Assembly: GCF_032477075.1 (NCBI RefSeq)
Contig: NZ_JAWDXO010000026.1
Span: 1 to 38,296 of the forward strand
DNA: 38,296 bases
DNA from: Fusobacterium sp.
Lineage (GTDB): Bacteria > Fusobacteriota > Fusobacteriia > Fusobacteriales > Fusobacteriaceae
Direction of reading: 5' to 3'
Each line of letters opens with the position of its first letter. Position 1 is the stretch's first letter. A model generated the notes under the pieces. It made no database searches. It saw only the letters and a list, made by a program, of their open reading frames with translations, and was not told the DNA's origin. Positions 1 through 7,827 of the stretch are shown piece after piece. Made by a program: the position numbers and the translations under genes.

Positions 1-13
1 GTATGTCTCCTTT

Positions 14-42
14 GTATAATTAGGGTGGTAACTATATTATAC
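14..42. promoter_or_regulatory. Palindromic operator-like element, possibly in a minus-strand promoter
   Basis: Perfect 7-bp arms gtataat (14-20) and attatac (36-42) flank a 15-nt centre. Read on the minus strand, the right arm contains a TATAAT -10 box, and AAAGGAGA (13 to 6) is a good ribosome binding site, so a minus-strand gene probably begins just left of the window and this palindrome would overlap its promoter. The plus strand of the centre, AGGGTGGTA (22-30), resembles the start of a T-box core, but the rest of that core and a CCCT partner are missing. An operator is therefore the better reading. The regulator is unknown. Confidence 0.35.
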
Positions 43-51
43 AAAAAAGAG

Positions 52-95
52 AGCTGAGTAAAACATTTTTTTTAAATGTTACTCAGCTTTTTTTA
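52..95. terminator. Intrinsic terminator hairpin
   Basis: agctgagt (52-59) pairs with actcagct (81-88) and aacattt (62-68) pairs with aaatgtt (74-80), with a two-base bulge, followed by a run of T from 88. This is a strong rho-independent terminator for plus-strand transcription entering from the left. The rest of 96-303 is A/T-rich with no recognisable gene; it presumably holds a weak promoter for the small membrane protein that follows. Confidence 0.8.
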
Positions 96-303
96 TTTTT
101 TGAAAACTTATCTTGCTTGACTAGATGATTAGGAAATATGATTATATAGTCAAATGAGAATGTAATAAAAAATTAAGTTTTTAAGAACAAAAAATGATTT
201 TTTAATGAAAAAACTTCAAAATATTATTAAACAGAGTAATAATGTAAGCAATTTAATATGGTAAAATAAAGATACTGAATAAATATGAACATCAGGAGGA
301 AAA

Positions 304-678
304 ATGAAGAAACCATTTTTAATGAGAGCTATTGGGTTAATAATTATAATAGCAGCAGTTTTAAAACTTGTGGCAGGAGCAACAGTTATGCTTTTTCCTT
401 TGGAATTAGAAGATATCCCAGAAATAGGTCTATATGGAAGATTAATATTTTCGGTTGAGTATATATTGGGAAGCATTCTGTATATTACAGCAGGAATATT
501 TTTAATTCAAGGAAAGAAAAGAGCCAGAGAATTTTTTCTTTTCAGTATACTATTTTCCTTTGTTGTAACTTTACTCCCAGGAATGATAATAACTGTTGAA
601 GAAATGATACTTTTTATGATACTTTTTATATTGCTTTATATTATAAGGAATGTAAGAGAATATTTTTCAAAAATTTAA
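304..678 (+). CDS. Small integral membrane protein of unknown function
   Basis: The 124-residue product is not recognised as a named family. It has about four hydrophobic segments (roughly residues 7-31, 46-68, 76-95 and 99-114) with a basic loop (QGKKRAR) between the second and third, so it should sit in the cytoplasmic membrane. The ATG follows a near-perfect Shine-Dalgarno (aggagga, 294-300). It is bounded by a terminator upstream and by 245 A/T-rich bases before the ribosomal operon, so it is probably a single-gene unit. No catalytic motif is visible. Confidence 0.65.
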   Translation: MKKPFLMRAIGLIIIIAAVLKLVAGATVMLFPLELEDIPEIGLYGRLIFSVEYILGSILYITAGIFLIQGKKRAREFFLFSILFSFVVTLLPGMIITVEEMILFMILFILLYIIRNVREYFSKI

Positions 679-833
679 TACACAAAGTTAAAAAATTATA
701 TAAAAAAATATGAAAAAACTTTAAAAGAGATATTTTTAAATGAAAAAATTTCTAAAAAAATCATTATAAAAATATGAATTTAAGAAATGTTAATAAGGGT
801 ATAAAAAAATATATGAAAAATTAAAAAAAAGCT

Positions 834-861
834 TTGCTTTTTCTTATAACTGTGATATAAT
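834..861 (+). promoter_or_regulatory. Promoter of the S10-spc operon
   Basis: An extended -10 (TGATATAAT, with TATAAT at 856-861) lies 16 bases after TTGCTT (834-839). The predicted start is near 868. The short leader carries a 5'-terminal hairpin, taaggat (874-880) with atcctta (886-892), before the rpsJ ribosome binding site. No other promoter of comparable quality was noticed before secY ends. Confidence 0.65.
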
Positions 862-923
862 CCTTAGAGTGTATAAGGATATTTGATCCTTAAAGATAAT
901 TTTGAAGGAGGTGTAAAAACTAG

Positions 924-1235
924 ATGGCTTCTAACAAATTAAGAATCTACTTAAAGGCTTATGACCATACTTTATTAGATCAATCAGCTAAAAGGATAGC
1001 AGAGGTTGCTAAAAAGTCTGGAGCAGAGATTGCAGGACCTATGCCATTACCTACTAAAATTAAAAAGTACACTGTTTTAAGATCAGTGCATGTAAACAAG
1101 GATTCAAGAGAACAATTTGAAATGAGAGTACACAGAAGAATGGTAGAAATTAATAATTCTACACAAAAGACAATCGCTTCGTTAACAGCAGTTAACTTGC
1201 CAGCTGGTGTCGGAATAGAAATCAAACAAATCTAA
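924..1235 (+). CDS. rpsJ: 30S ribosomal protein S10
   Basis: The 103-residue product matches S10 (uS10) along its whole length: the N-terminal RIYLKAYDHTLLDQ segment, the GPMPLPTK turn and the VHVNKDSREQFEMRVHRR segment are diagnostic. S10 sits in the head of the small subunit and also joins the NusB antitermination complex. The ATG has an ideal AAGGAGGTG at 905-913. It is the first gene of the S10 operon, as in most bacteria, but a 189-nt structured spacer separates it from rplC. Confidence 0.97.
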   Translation: MASNKLRIYLKAYDHTLLDQSAKRIAEVAKKSGAEIAGPMPLPTKIKKYTVLRSVHVNKDSREQFEMRVHRRMVEINNSTQKTIASLTAVNLPAGVGIEIKQI

Positions 1236-1424
1236 TAGGTTTATGATTTCTTCAAAAAGCACTCACGGTTTAATTCGGGTAATTTGATTGTGCTTGATAA
1301 GATGGTTATCGAAATCCAAATTATCCTTACAGAATAATACAAGTTGACGCTTTTTTTAAAGCTAGACAGTAGAACCACGAGGTCAAGTTGTCAACCAATA
1401 TATTATTTGATGGAGGTAAAAACA
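1236..1424 (+). ncRNA. Structured intercistronic RNA between rpsJ and rplC (candidate autoregulatory leader)
   Basis: The spacer holds a series of perfect local helices: aagcac (1257-1262) with gtgctt (1290-1295); gataa (1296-1300) with ttatc (1306-1310); attat (1320-1324) with ataat (1334-1338); gttgac (1343-1348) with gtcaac (1390-1395), enclosing gcttt (1349-1353) with aaagc (1358-1362). It is less A/T-rich than other spacers in this operon. The last stem ends about 16 bases before the rplC Shine-Dalgarno. A role as a cis-regulatory or processing element is inferred; no known RNA family was recognised. Confidence 0.5.
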
Positions 1425-2051
1425 ATGTCAGGAATTTTAGCAAAGAAAATTGGAATGACTCAAATATTTGAGGATGGAAAATTCATTCCAGTAACAGTTG
1501 TTGAAGCTGGTCCTAACTATGTTCTTCAAAAGAAGACTGTAGAAAATGATGGATACACAGCTCTGCAATTAGGATTTGATGAAAAAAAAGAAAAAAACAC
1601 TACTAAACCAATTATGGGAATCTTCAAGAAAGCAGGAGTTAATCCTCAAAGATTTGTAAAAGAATTAAGAGTGGATTCTGTAGAAGGTTTTGAACTTGGT
1701 CAAGAGATCAAAGCTGATGTCTTAGCTGAAGTAGAGTATGTAGATATTACTGGTACTTCAAAAGGTAAAGGTACAGCTGGGGTTATGAAAAGACATAATT
1801 TCAGTGGAAACAGAGCATCTCATGGGGTTTCTAGAAACCACAGACTTGGGGGATCTATTGGAATGTCATCATGGCCAGGAAAAGTTCTTAAAGGTAAAAA
1901 AATGGCTGGACAATACGGGAATGCAACTGTAACTGTTCAAAATTTAAAAGTAGTGAAAGTAGATGTTGAAAATAATCTACTGTTGATCAAAGGTGCAGTA
2001 CCTGGATCAAAAAACAGTTACATAGTAGTTAAACCAGCAATAAAAAAATAA
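1425..2051 (+). CDS. rplC: 50S ribosomal protein L3
   Basis: The product is a 208-residue L3 (uL3), starting MSGILAKKIGMTQIF and carrying the conserved GSIGMSSWPGKVLKGKKMAG segment that reaches towards the peptidyl transferase centre. The frame is open upstream to 1344, but those codons lie inside the structured spacer. The ATG at 1425 has GGAGG at 1412-1416 and gives the usual N-terminus, so this start is chosen. L3 is an early-binding protein needed to start large-subunit assembly. Confidence 0.97.
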   Translation: MSGILAKKIGMTQIFEDGKFIPVTVVEAGPNYVLQKKTVENDGYTALQLGFDEKKEKNTTKPIMGIFKKAGVNPQRFVKELRVDSVEGFELGQEIKADVLAEVEYVDITGTSKGKGTAGVMKRHNFSGNRASHGVSRNHRLGGSIGMSSWPGKVLKGKKMAGQYGNATVTVQNLKVVKVDVENNLLLIKGAVPGSKNSYIVVKPAIKK

Positions 2052-2081
2052 TGGGTTAGTAGATGTGGAAGGAGGAAAATA

Positions 2082-2714
2082 ATGGCAGTTTTAAACATAT
2101 ATGACTTGACAGGAACTCAAACTGGAACTGTTGAAGTTAAAGATACAGTGTTTGGGATTGAACCTAATCAAGCAGTACTTCATGAAGTATTGACTGCAGA
2201 ATTAGCAGCTGCTAGACAAGGAACTGCAGCTACTAAGACTAGAGCAATGGTTAGAGGAGGGGGAAGAAAACCTTTCAAACAAAAAGGAACTGGTAGAGCA
2301 AGACAAGGTACTATCAGAGCTCCACATATGGTAGGAGGAGGAGTTACATTTGGTCCTCACCCAAGATCATATGAGAAAAAAGTTAACAAAAAAGTTAGAA
2401 ACCTAGCTCTAAGATCAGCTTTATCAGCTAAAGTAGCTAATGGGGATATCCTTGTACTTGATGGTACAATTGATACACCAAAAACAAAAACAATAATAGC
2501 TTTAACAAATGCAATAAATGCAACTACAAAGCAATTATTTGTAGTAAATGATCTTGCTGAACAAGCAGATTATAATTTATACTTATCAGTAAGAAATCTT
2601 GAAAATGCAGTTGTATTACAACCAAATGAAATTGGTGTATACTGGCTTCTAAAACAAGAAAAAATAATTCTTACTAAAGAGGCACTAACTACAATAGAGG
2701 AGGTGCTTGGATAA
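2082..2714 (+). CDS. rplD: 50S ribosomal protein L4
   Basis: The 210-residue product has the L4 (uL4) signature: the arginine- and glycine-rich extended loop (RGGGRKPFKQKGTGRARQG, about residues 59-77) that lines the exit tunnel, followed by a globular domain. In Enterobacteria L4 represses the S10 operon through its leader; the rpsJ leader here looks too short for that, so any L4 control would have to act elsewhere. The stop codon overlaps the rplW start by one base (TAATG), which suggests translational coupling. Confidence 0.97.
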   Translation: MAVLNIYDLTGTQTGTVEVKDTVFGIEPNQAVLHEVLTAELAAARQGTAATKTRAMVRGGGRKPFKQKGTGRARQGTIRAPHMVGGGVTFGPHPRSYEKKVNKKVRNLALRSALSAKVANGDILVLDGTIDTPKTKTIIALTNAINATTKQLFVVNDLAEQADYNLYLSVRNLENAVVLQPNEIGVYWLLKQEKIILTKEALTTIEEVLG

Positions 2715-3001
2715 TGACATCATATGATATAGTAAAAAAACCTGTAATAACTGAAAAAACTGAAACACTTAGAAGAGAGTACAACAAGTACACTTTCGAA
2801 GTGAGCCCAAAAGCTAATAAGATTCAAATCAAAAAAGCAATTGAGGAATTATTTAATGTAAAAGTTGAAACAGTATCAACTCTTAACAGCAAACCTGTTA
2901 CTAAAAGACATGGGATGAAACTTTATAAAACTCAGGCTAAAAAGAAGGCAATCGTTAAATTAGCTCAAGGAAATACAATAACTTACTTTAAAGAAGTATA
3001 A
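2714..3001 (+). CDS. rplW: 50S ribosomal protein L23
   Basis: The 95-residue product is L23 (uL23), recognised from the SYDIVKKPVITEKT start and the TFEVSPKANKIQIKKAIEELF segment. L23 lies at the exit of the peptide tunnel, where trigger factor and the signal recognition particle dock. Its ATG shares one base with the rplD stop, and its ribosome binding site (gaggaggtg, 2697-2705) lies inside rplD. The order rplD-rplW-rplB is the conserved one. Confidence 0.96.
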   Translation: MTSYDIVKKPVITEKTETLRREYNKYTFEVSPKANKIQIKKAIEELFNVKVETVSTLNSKPVTKRHGMKLYKTQAKKKAIVKLAQGNTITYFKEV

Positions 3002-3055
3002 AATACTGTAAAACGGCTAAAGATATATATAGGTCTAAACGGAGGTTAAGCAAAA

Positions 3056-3886
3056 ATGGCTATTAGAAAAATGAAAGCAATGACTAATGGAACAAGACAT
3101 ATGTCTAGATTAGTCAATGAAGATTTAGATAATGTAAGACCTGAAAAGTCTTTAACTGTACCTTTAAAATCTGCTTATGGTAGAGACAACTATGGACACA
3201 GAACTTGTAGAGACAGACAAAAAGGACACAAAAGACTTTACAGAATTATCGACTTCAAAAGAAATAAACTTGATGTACCAGCTAGAGTAGAATCTATTGA
3301 GTACGATCCAAACAGAACAGCTAATATTGCTCTTTTATTCTATGTAGATGGAGAAAAAAGATATATACTAGCACCTAAAGGATTAAAAAAAGGTGATATG
3401 GTTATGGCAGGATCTCAAGCTGAGATCAAACCAGGAAATGCACTTAAAATAAAAGACATGCCAGTAGGGGTTCAAATTCATAATATTGAACTACAAAGAG
3501 GAAAGGGTGGACAATTAGTAAGATCCGCAGGAACAGCAGCAAGACTTGTTGCTAAAGAAGGAACTTACTGTCACATAGAGTTACCATCAGGTGAACTTAG
3601 ATTAATTCACAGTGAATGTATGGCAACTATCGGAGAAGTAGGAAATTCTGAACATAGCTTAGTTCAAATCGGTAAAGCTGGAAGAAACAGAAATATGGGT
3701 AAAAGACCTCATGTAAGAGGATCTGTAATGAACCCTGTTGATCACCCTCATGGAGGAGGAGAAGGTAAGAATCCAGTAGGTAGAAAAGCTCCTTTAACAC
3801 CTTGGGGTAAACCTGCAATGGGTGTTAAAACTAGAGGTAAGAAAACTACAGATAAATTTATCGTAAGAAGAAGAAACGATAAATAA
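3056..3886 (+). CDS. rplB: 50S ribosomal protein L2
   Basis: The 276-residue product is L2 (uL2) at the normal full length. The C-terminal MNPVDHPHGGGEGK motif contains the histidine needed for peptidyl transferase activity in the family, and the basic C-terminal tail is intact. L2 bridges the subunits and organises 23S rRNA. A 54-base spacer with cggaggtta before the ATG separates it from rplW. Confidence 0.98.
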   Translation: MAIRKMKAMTNGTRHMSRLVNEDLDNVRPEKSLTVPLKSAYGRDNYGHRTCRDRQKGHKRLYRIIDFKRNKLDVPARVESIEYDPNRTANIALLFYVDGEKRYILAPKGLKKGDMVMAGSQAEIKPGNALKIKDMPVGVQIHNIELQRGKGGQLVRSAGTAARLVAKEGTYCHIELPSGELRLIHSECMATIGEVGNSEHSLVQIGKAGRNRNMGKRPHVRGSVMNPVDHPHGGGEGKNPVGRKAPLTPWGKPAMGVKTRGKKTTDKFIVRRRNDK

Positions 3887-3910
3887 TTTTCGAGAGGAGG
3901 CTAATAGGTA

Positions 3911-4189
3911 ATGGCTAGATCATTAAAAAAAGGACCTTTCTGTGACCATCACTTAATGAAAAAAGTTGAAGATGCAGTTGCAAATGAAAACTTAAAAACA
4001 GTAATTAAAACTTGGTCAAGAAGATCAACTATATTCCCTAATTTCATTGGAATCACTTTTGGTGTATACAATGGTAAAAAGCACATACCTGTTCACGTAA
4101 CTGAGCAAATGGTTGGACACAAACTAGGTGAGTTTGCGCCAACTAGAACTTACTACGGACATGGTGTGGATAAAAAGAAGAAAAAATAA
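3911..4189 (+). CDS. rpsS: 30S ribosomal protein S19
   Basis: The 92-residue product starts MARSLKKGPF and contains the WSRRSTIFPNFIG and HKLGEFAPTRTYYGHG segments typical of S19 (uS19). It has the usual length and a lysine-rich tail. S19 sits in the small-subunit head next to S13, near the A-site tRNA. A strong gagaggagg at 3892-3900 precedes the ATG. Confidence 0.97.
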   Translation: MARSLKKGPFCDHHLMKKVEDAVANENLKTVIKTWSRRSTIFPNFIGITFGVYNGKKHIPVHVTEQMVGHKLGEFAPTRTYYGHGVDKKKKK

Positions 4190-4242
4190 TAATATAAAAT
4201 ACTAAATTTTATTGATGTATTAAGATAAAGGAGGTTGGACTA

Positions 4243-4575
4243 GTGGAAGCTAGAGCAATAACTAGATTCGTAAGATTGTCTCCTAGAAAAGCTAGGTTAG
4301 TAGCTGACTTAGTAAGAGGAAAATCAGCGCTAGAAGCATTAGATATTCTAGAGTTTACAAACAAGAAAGCAGCTAGAGTAATAAAGAAAACATTAGCATC
4401 AGCTGTTGCTAATGCAACTAACAACTTCAAAATGGATGAAGACAAGTTAGTAGTTTCAACAATAATGATTAATGACGGACCAGCTCTTAAAAGAATAATG
4501 CCTAGAGCTATGGGAAGAGCGGATATAATCAGAAAACCAACAGCTCACATTGTAGTGGCAGTTTCTGAAAAGTAG
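4243..4575 (+). CDS. rplV: 50S ribosomal protein L22 (GTG start)
   Basis: The 110-residue product is L22 (uL22): the VRLSPRKARLVADLVRG N-terminus and the MPRAMGRADIIRKPTAHI segment, which forms the tunnel-lining hairpin, are both present. Translation starts at GTG, spaced correctly from aaaggaggt (4228-4236); no in-frame ATG would keep the conserved N-terminus. It follows rpsS and precedes rpsC, as in the standard S10 operon. Confidence 0.96.
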   Translation: MEARAITRFVRLSPRKARLVADLVRGKSALEALDILEFTNKKAARVIKKTLASAVANATNNFKMDEDKLVVSTIMINDGPALKRIMPRAMGRADIIRKPTAHIVVAVSEK

Positions 4576-4592
4576 TTTAAGGAGGTAAGACT

Positions 4593-5249
4593 GTGGGACA
4601 AAAAGTAGACCCTAGAGGACTAAGATTGGGAATAACAAGATCTTGGGATTCTAACTGGTATGCAGATAAGAAGGAATACGCTAAGTACTTCCATGAAGAT
4701 GTAAAAATCAGAGAACTTATCAAGAAGAACTACTTCCATGCAGGGATATCGAAGGTAAAGATCGAAAGAACTTCTCCTTCTAATGTAGTTGTTCTTGTTT
4801 ATACTGCGAAAGCAGGTATAATCATAGGAAGAAAAGGTGCTGAGATAGATAATCTTAGAGTATTGCTTGAAAAATTAACTGGTAAAAAAGTAACAGTTAA
4901 AGTTCAAGAAGTAAAAGAATTCAACAAAGATGCTGTACTTGTTGCAGAAAACATTGCTACTTCAATAGAGAAAAGGGTAGCATATAAAAGAGCTGTAAGC
5001 CAAGCTATTATGAGAGCTATGAGAGCTGGAGCTAAAGGAATCAAAGTTATGGTTTCAGGAAGACTAAATGGAGCAGAAATTGCCAGAGCTGAATGGGTAG
5101 TTGAAGGTAAAGTTCCTTTACATACATTAAGAGCTGATATTGATTATGCAGTAGCAACAGCTCACACTACTTATGGAGCACTAGGAATAAAAGTATGGGT
5201 TTTCCATGGTGAAGTTCTTCCAACTAAAAGGGAAGGAGGAGAAGCGTAG
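4593..5249 (+). CDS. rpsC: 30S ribosomal protein S3 (GTG start)
   Basis: The 218-residue product is S3 (uS3). It begins MGQKVDPRGLRLGITRSWDS, has a KH type II domain with an intact G-R-K-G loop (IIIGRKGAEI), and a C-terminal domain with VSGRLNGAEIARAEW. S3 lies at the mRNA entry site and helps unwind mRNA. It uses GTG, with aaggaggt at 4579-4586. It has the usual length without C-terminal extension. Confidence 0.97.
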   Translation: MGQKVDPRGLRLGITRSWDSNWYADKKEYAKYFHEDVKIRELIKKNYFHAGISKVKIERTSPSNVVVLVYTAKAGIIIGRKGAEIDNLRVLLEKLTGKKVTVKVQEVKEFNKDAVLVAENIATSIEKRVAYKRAVSQAIMRAMRAGAKGIKVMVSGRLNGAEIARAEWVVEGKVPLHTLRADIDYAVATAHTTYGALGIKVWVFHGEVLPTKREGGEA

Positions 5250-5251
5250 TC

Positions 5252-5674
5252 ATGTTAATGCCAAAAAGAACAAAACATAGAAAAATGTTTAGAGGTAGAA
5301 TGAAAGGTACTGCTCAAAGAGGAAATACTGTAGCATTCGGAGATTACGGACTACAAGCTCTTGAGCCACACTGGATTACTAATAGACAGATAGAATCATG
5401 TAGGGTTGCTATCAACAGAACTTTTAAGAGAGAAGGAAAAACTTTTATCAGAATATTTCCAGATAAACCAATTACAGCTAGACCAGCTGGAGTGAGAATG
5501 GGTAAAGGTAAAGGAAATGTTGAAGGTTGGGTAGCAGTTGTAAAACCTGGAAGAATCATGTTTGAAGTTTCAGGAGTAACTGAAGAAAGAGCAATGGTAG
5601 CTTTAAGAAAAGCTGCAATGAAACTTCCAATCAATTGTAAAATCGTAAAAAAAGAGAATGGTGGTGAAAACTAA
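5252..5674 (+). CDS. rplP: 50S ribosomal protein L16
   Basis: The 140-residue product is L16 (uL16), recognised from MPKRTKHRKMFRGRMKG and the R-P-A-G-V-R-M-G-K-G-K-G-N segment. It helps position the acceptor arm of A-site tRNA. Two in-frame ATGs occur at 5252 and 5258; both fit the aaggagga at 5233-5240, and the longer form is given. The stop overlaps the rpmC start by one base (TAATG). Confidence 0.96.
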   Translation: MLMPKRTKHRKMFRGRMKGTAQRGNTVAFGDYGLQALEPHWITNRQIESCRVAINRTFKREGKTFIRIFPDKPITARPAGVRMGKGKGNVEGWVAVVKPGRIMFEVSGVTEERAMVALRKAAMKLPINCKIVKKENGGEN

Positions 5675-5856
5675 TGAGAGCTAAGGAAATAAGAGAAATG
5701 TCTACTGAAGACTTAGTTGTTAAGTGTAAAGAGCTTAAGGAAGAATTATTCAACCTAAAGTTCCAACTTTCATTAGGTCAACTTACTAACACTGCTAAAA
5801 TTAGAGAAGTTAGAAGAGAAATTGCTAGAATTAACACAATCTTAAATGAAAGATAA
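5674..5856 (+). CDS. rpmC: 50S ribosomal protein L29
   Basis: This is a 60-residue L29 (uL29) with the usual two-helix pattern: MRAKEIREMSTEDL, the KELKEELFNLKFQLSLGQL helix, and a C-terminal IREVRREIARINTIL helix. It packs beside L23 near the tunnel exit. Its ATG shares a base with the rplP stop and has gaatggtggtg as a modest upstream Shine-Dalgarno, consistent with coupling to rplP. Confidence 0.95.
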   Translation: MRAKEIREMSTEDLVVKCKELKEELFNLKFQLSLGQLTNTAKIREVRREIARINTILNER

Positions 5857-5907
5857 TCTCGTTCAGTTTATAGGTGTTTTGATTCTTAGGAAGAGGAGGT
5901 TAATGTC

Positions 5908-6159
5908 TTGAGAAACGAAAGAAAAGTTAGAGAAGGAATAGTTGTTTCTGACAAGATGGATAAAACAATTGTTATAGCAATAGAAACAATGACTTTACAT
6001 CCTATCTATAAAAAGAGAGTAAAAAGTACTACTAAGTTTAAAGCTCACGATGAAAATAATGTAGCTCAAACTGGAGATAAAGTAAGAATTATGGAAACTA
6101 GACCATTATCAAGAGATAAAAGATGGAGACTAGTAGAGATTGTCGAGAAAGCTAGATAA
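5908..6159 (+). CDS. rpsQ: 30S ribosomal protein S17 (TTG start)
   Basis: The 83-residue product is S17 (uS17): VVSDKMDKTIVIAIET and the ETRPLSRDKRWRLVEI segment are typical of this OB-fold primary-binding protein. The start is TTG at 5908, seven bases after agaggaggt (5892-5900). An ATG at 5903 is out of frame and closed after two codons by TGA, so it is not the start of this gene. Confidence 0.95.
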   Translation: MRNERKVREGIVVSDKMDKTIVIAIETMTLHPIYKKRVKSTTKFKAHDENNVAQTGDKVRIMETRPLSRDKRWRLVEIVEKAR

Positions 6160-6189
6160 TTCCAATTATTGTGAGAGGAGGATATTTTA

Positions 6190-6558
6190 ATGGTACAACA
6201 ACAAACTATCCTTAATGTTGCTGACAACTCTGGAGCTAAGAAACTTATGATTATAAGAGTTCTTGGTGGATCTAAAAAAAGATTCGGAAGAATTGGTGAC
6301 ATCGTTGTCGCATCAGTTAAGGAAGCAATCCCTGGTGGAAACGTTAAAAAAGGTGATGTAGTAAAAGCTGTAATAGTTAGAACAAGAAAAGAATTAAGAA
6401 GAGAAGATGGATCATATATAAAATTTGATGATAATGCAGGAGTTATAATCAATACTAACAATGAACCAAAAGCAACAAGAATATTTGGACCAGTTGCAAG
6501 AGAGCTAAGAGCAAAAAACTTTATGAAAATAGTATCTCTAGCTCCTGAAGTAATCTAA
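6190..6558 (+). CDS. rplN: 50S ribosomal protein L14
   Basis: The 122-residue product has the exact family length for L14 (uL14) and its signature VADNSGAKKLMIIRVLGG at the N-terminus, plus the VKAVIVRTRKELRR segment. L14 lies at the subunit interface and is the docking site for the silencing factor RsfS. The ribosome binding site is gagaggagga (6173-6182). It heads the spc portion of the cluster. Confidence 0.97.
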   Translation: MVQQQTILNVADNSGAKKLMIIRVLGGSKKRFGRIGDIVVASVKEAIPGGNVKKGDVVKAVIVRTRKELRREDGSYIKFDDNAGVIINTNNEPKATRIFGPVARELRAKNFMKIVSLAPEVI

Positions 6559-6579
6559 TAAGAGAGGAGGCTAATAGTC

Positions 6580-6921
6580 GTGGCTAAACCTAAGATCAAA
6601 TTTGTACCTGAATCATTACATGTAAAGACTGGAGATTTAGTATATGTTATCTCTGGAAAAGACAAAGGTAAAACAGGTAAAGTTGTAAAAGTATTCCCTA
6701 AAAAAGGGAAGGTAGTAGTTGAAGGAATAAACATGATTACTAAACATATGAAGCCAACTCCAATAAACCCACAAGGTGGAGTTGTAACTAAGGAAGCTGC
6801 TATATTCTCATCAAAAGTTATGCTTTTTGATGAAAAAGCAGGAAAACCTACAAGAGTTGGTCATAAAGTAGTAGATGGTAAAAAAGTAAGATACTCTAAA
6901 GTATCTGGAGAAGTTCTATAA
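6580..6921 (+). CDS. rplX: 50S ribosomal protein L24 (GTG start)
   Basis: The 113-residue product is L24 (uL24) with an N-terminal KOW motif (VYVISGKDKGKTGKVVKVFP) and the NMITKHMKP segment. L24 is one of the two assembly-initiator proteins of the large subunit. Translation starts at GTG 6580 after agaggagg (6563-6570). Confidence 0.96.
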   Translation: MAKPKIKFVPESLHVKTGDLVYVISGKDKGKTGKVVKVFPKKGKVVVEGINMITKHMKPTPINPQGGVVTKEAAIFSSKVMLFDEKAGKPTRVGHKVVDGKKVRYSKVSGEVL

Positions 6922-6939
6922 GAAGGGAGGAAAACGTAA

Positions 6940-7491
6940 GTGTCTAAATACGTTTCTAGATATCATAAATTGTATAACGATGTTATAATTCCAGCTCTTA
7001 TGAAAGACTTAGGAATCAATAACATTATGGAATGTCCAAAACTAGAAAAAATAGTTGTAAACATGGGAGTGGGAGAAGCTACTCAAAATGTAAAATTAAT
7101 AGATGCAGCTATGGGAGATTTAACTATCATCTCTGGACAAAAACCAGTAGTAAGAAAAGCTAAGAAATCTGAAGCTGGATTTAAGTTAAGAGAAGGAATG
7201 CCAATCGGAGCAAAAGTTACTTTAAGAAAAGAAAGAATGTACGACTTTTTAGATAGATTAGTGAATGTAGTTCTTCCAAGAGTAAGAGACTTCGAAGGAG
7301 TTCCAGCTGACGCATTTGATGGAAGAGGAAACTACTCTCTAGGATTAAGAGATCAATTAGTTTTCCCTGAAATTGAATTCGATAAAGTTGATAAACTTTT
7401 AGGAATGTCTATCACTATGGTTTCTTCTGCAAAAGATGACGAAGAAGGAAGAGCTTTACTTAAGGCGTTTGGAATGCCTTTCAAAAAGTAA
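6940..7491 (+). CDS. rplE: 50S ribosomal protein L5 (GTG start)
   Basis: The 183-residue product is L5 (uL5), with YNDVIIPALMKDLGI, KIVVNMGVGEA and the SLGLRDQLVFPEIEFDKVD segment. L5 binds 5S rRNA together with L18 and contacts S13 across the subunit bridge. The GTG at 6940 follows gaagggagg (6922-6930). In Escherichia coli the S8 repressor site of the spc operon lies at the start of this gene; no equivalent structure was identified by eye here. Confidence 0.97.
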   Translation: MSKYVSRYHKLYNDVIIPALMKDLGINNIMECPKLEKIVVNMGVGEATQNVKLIDAAMGDLTIISGQKPVVRKAKKSEAGFKLREGMPIGAKVTLRKERMYDFLDRLVNVVLPRVRDFEGVPADAFDGRGNYSLGLRDQLVFPEIEFDKVDKLLGMSITMVSSAKDDEEGRALLKAFGMPFKK

Positions 7492-7513
7492 TAGTGAGGA
7501 GGGTAAGGAATAG

Positions 7514-7801
7514 ATGGCAAAGAAGTCAATGATCGCTAGAGATGCTAAAAGAGCTGAACTAAGTGATAAATATGCTGAAAAAAGAGCAGAACTTAAAAAG
7601 AGAGTTGCAGAAGGAGATATGGAAGCTATGTTTGAATTAAATAAACTTCCAAAAGATTCTTCAGCAGTTAGAAAAAGAAATAGATGTCAGTTAGACGGAA
7701 GACCAAGAGGATTCATGAGAGAATTTGGAATTTCAAGAGTAAAATTCAGACAGCTTGCAGGAGCTGGAGTTATACCAGGAGTAAAGAAATCATCTTGGTA
7801 A
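7514..7801 (+). CDS. rpsN: 30S ribosomal protein S14, zinc-free type
   Basis: The 95-residue product belongs to the long, zinc-independent S14 (uS14) group: it starts MAKKSMIARDAKRAEL, ends in the CQLDGRPRGFMREFGISRVKF type segment, and has a single cysteine, so the CXXC pairs of the short zinc form are absent. It is slightly shorter than the 101 residues of the Escherichia coli protein. It is part of the small-subunit head. Confidence 0.96.
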   Translation: MAKKSMIARDAKRAELSDKYAEKRAELKKRVAEGDMEAMFELNKLPKDSSAVRKRNRCQLDGRPRGFMREFGISRVKFRQLAGAGVIPGVKKSSW

Positions 7802-7827
7802 TTTGATAGGAAGGAGGATTTTCGTAG

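Noticed and set aside
22..95. T-box riboswitch ending with the terminator at 52-95
   Set aside because: Only AGGGTGGTA matches the T-box core; the CCGCG half and the CCCT partner in the terminator are absent, and no synthetase or amino-acid gene follows.
1344..1424. 27-residue N-terminal extension of L3
   Set aside because: The frame is open, but it lies within the structured spacer, lacks a Shine-Dalgarno and would precede the invariant L3 N-terminus.
3627..3818. Minus-strand ORF inside rplB, and similar antisense ORFs across the ribosomal genes
   Set aside because: They are shadows of conserved plus-strand genes with no ribosome binding sites and biased composition.
5903..5911. ATG start just before rpsQ
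   Set aside because: It is out of frame with S17 and stops after two codons (ATG TCT TGA).
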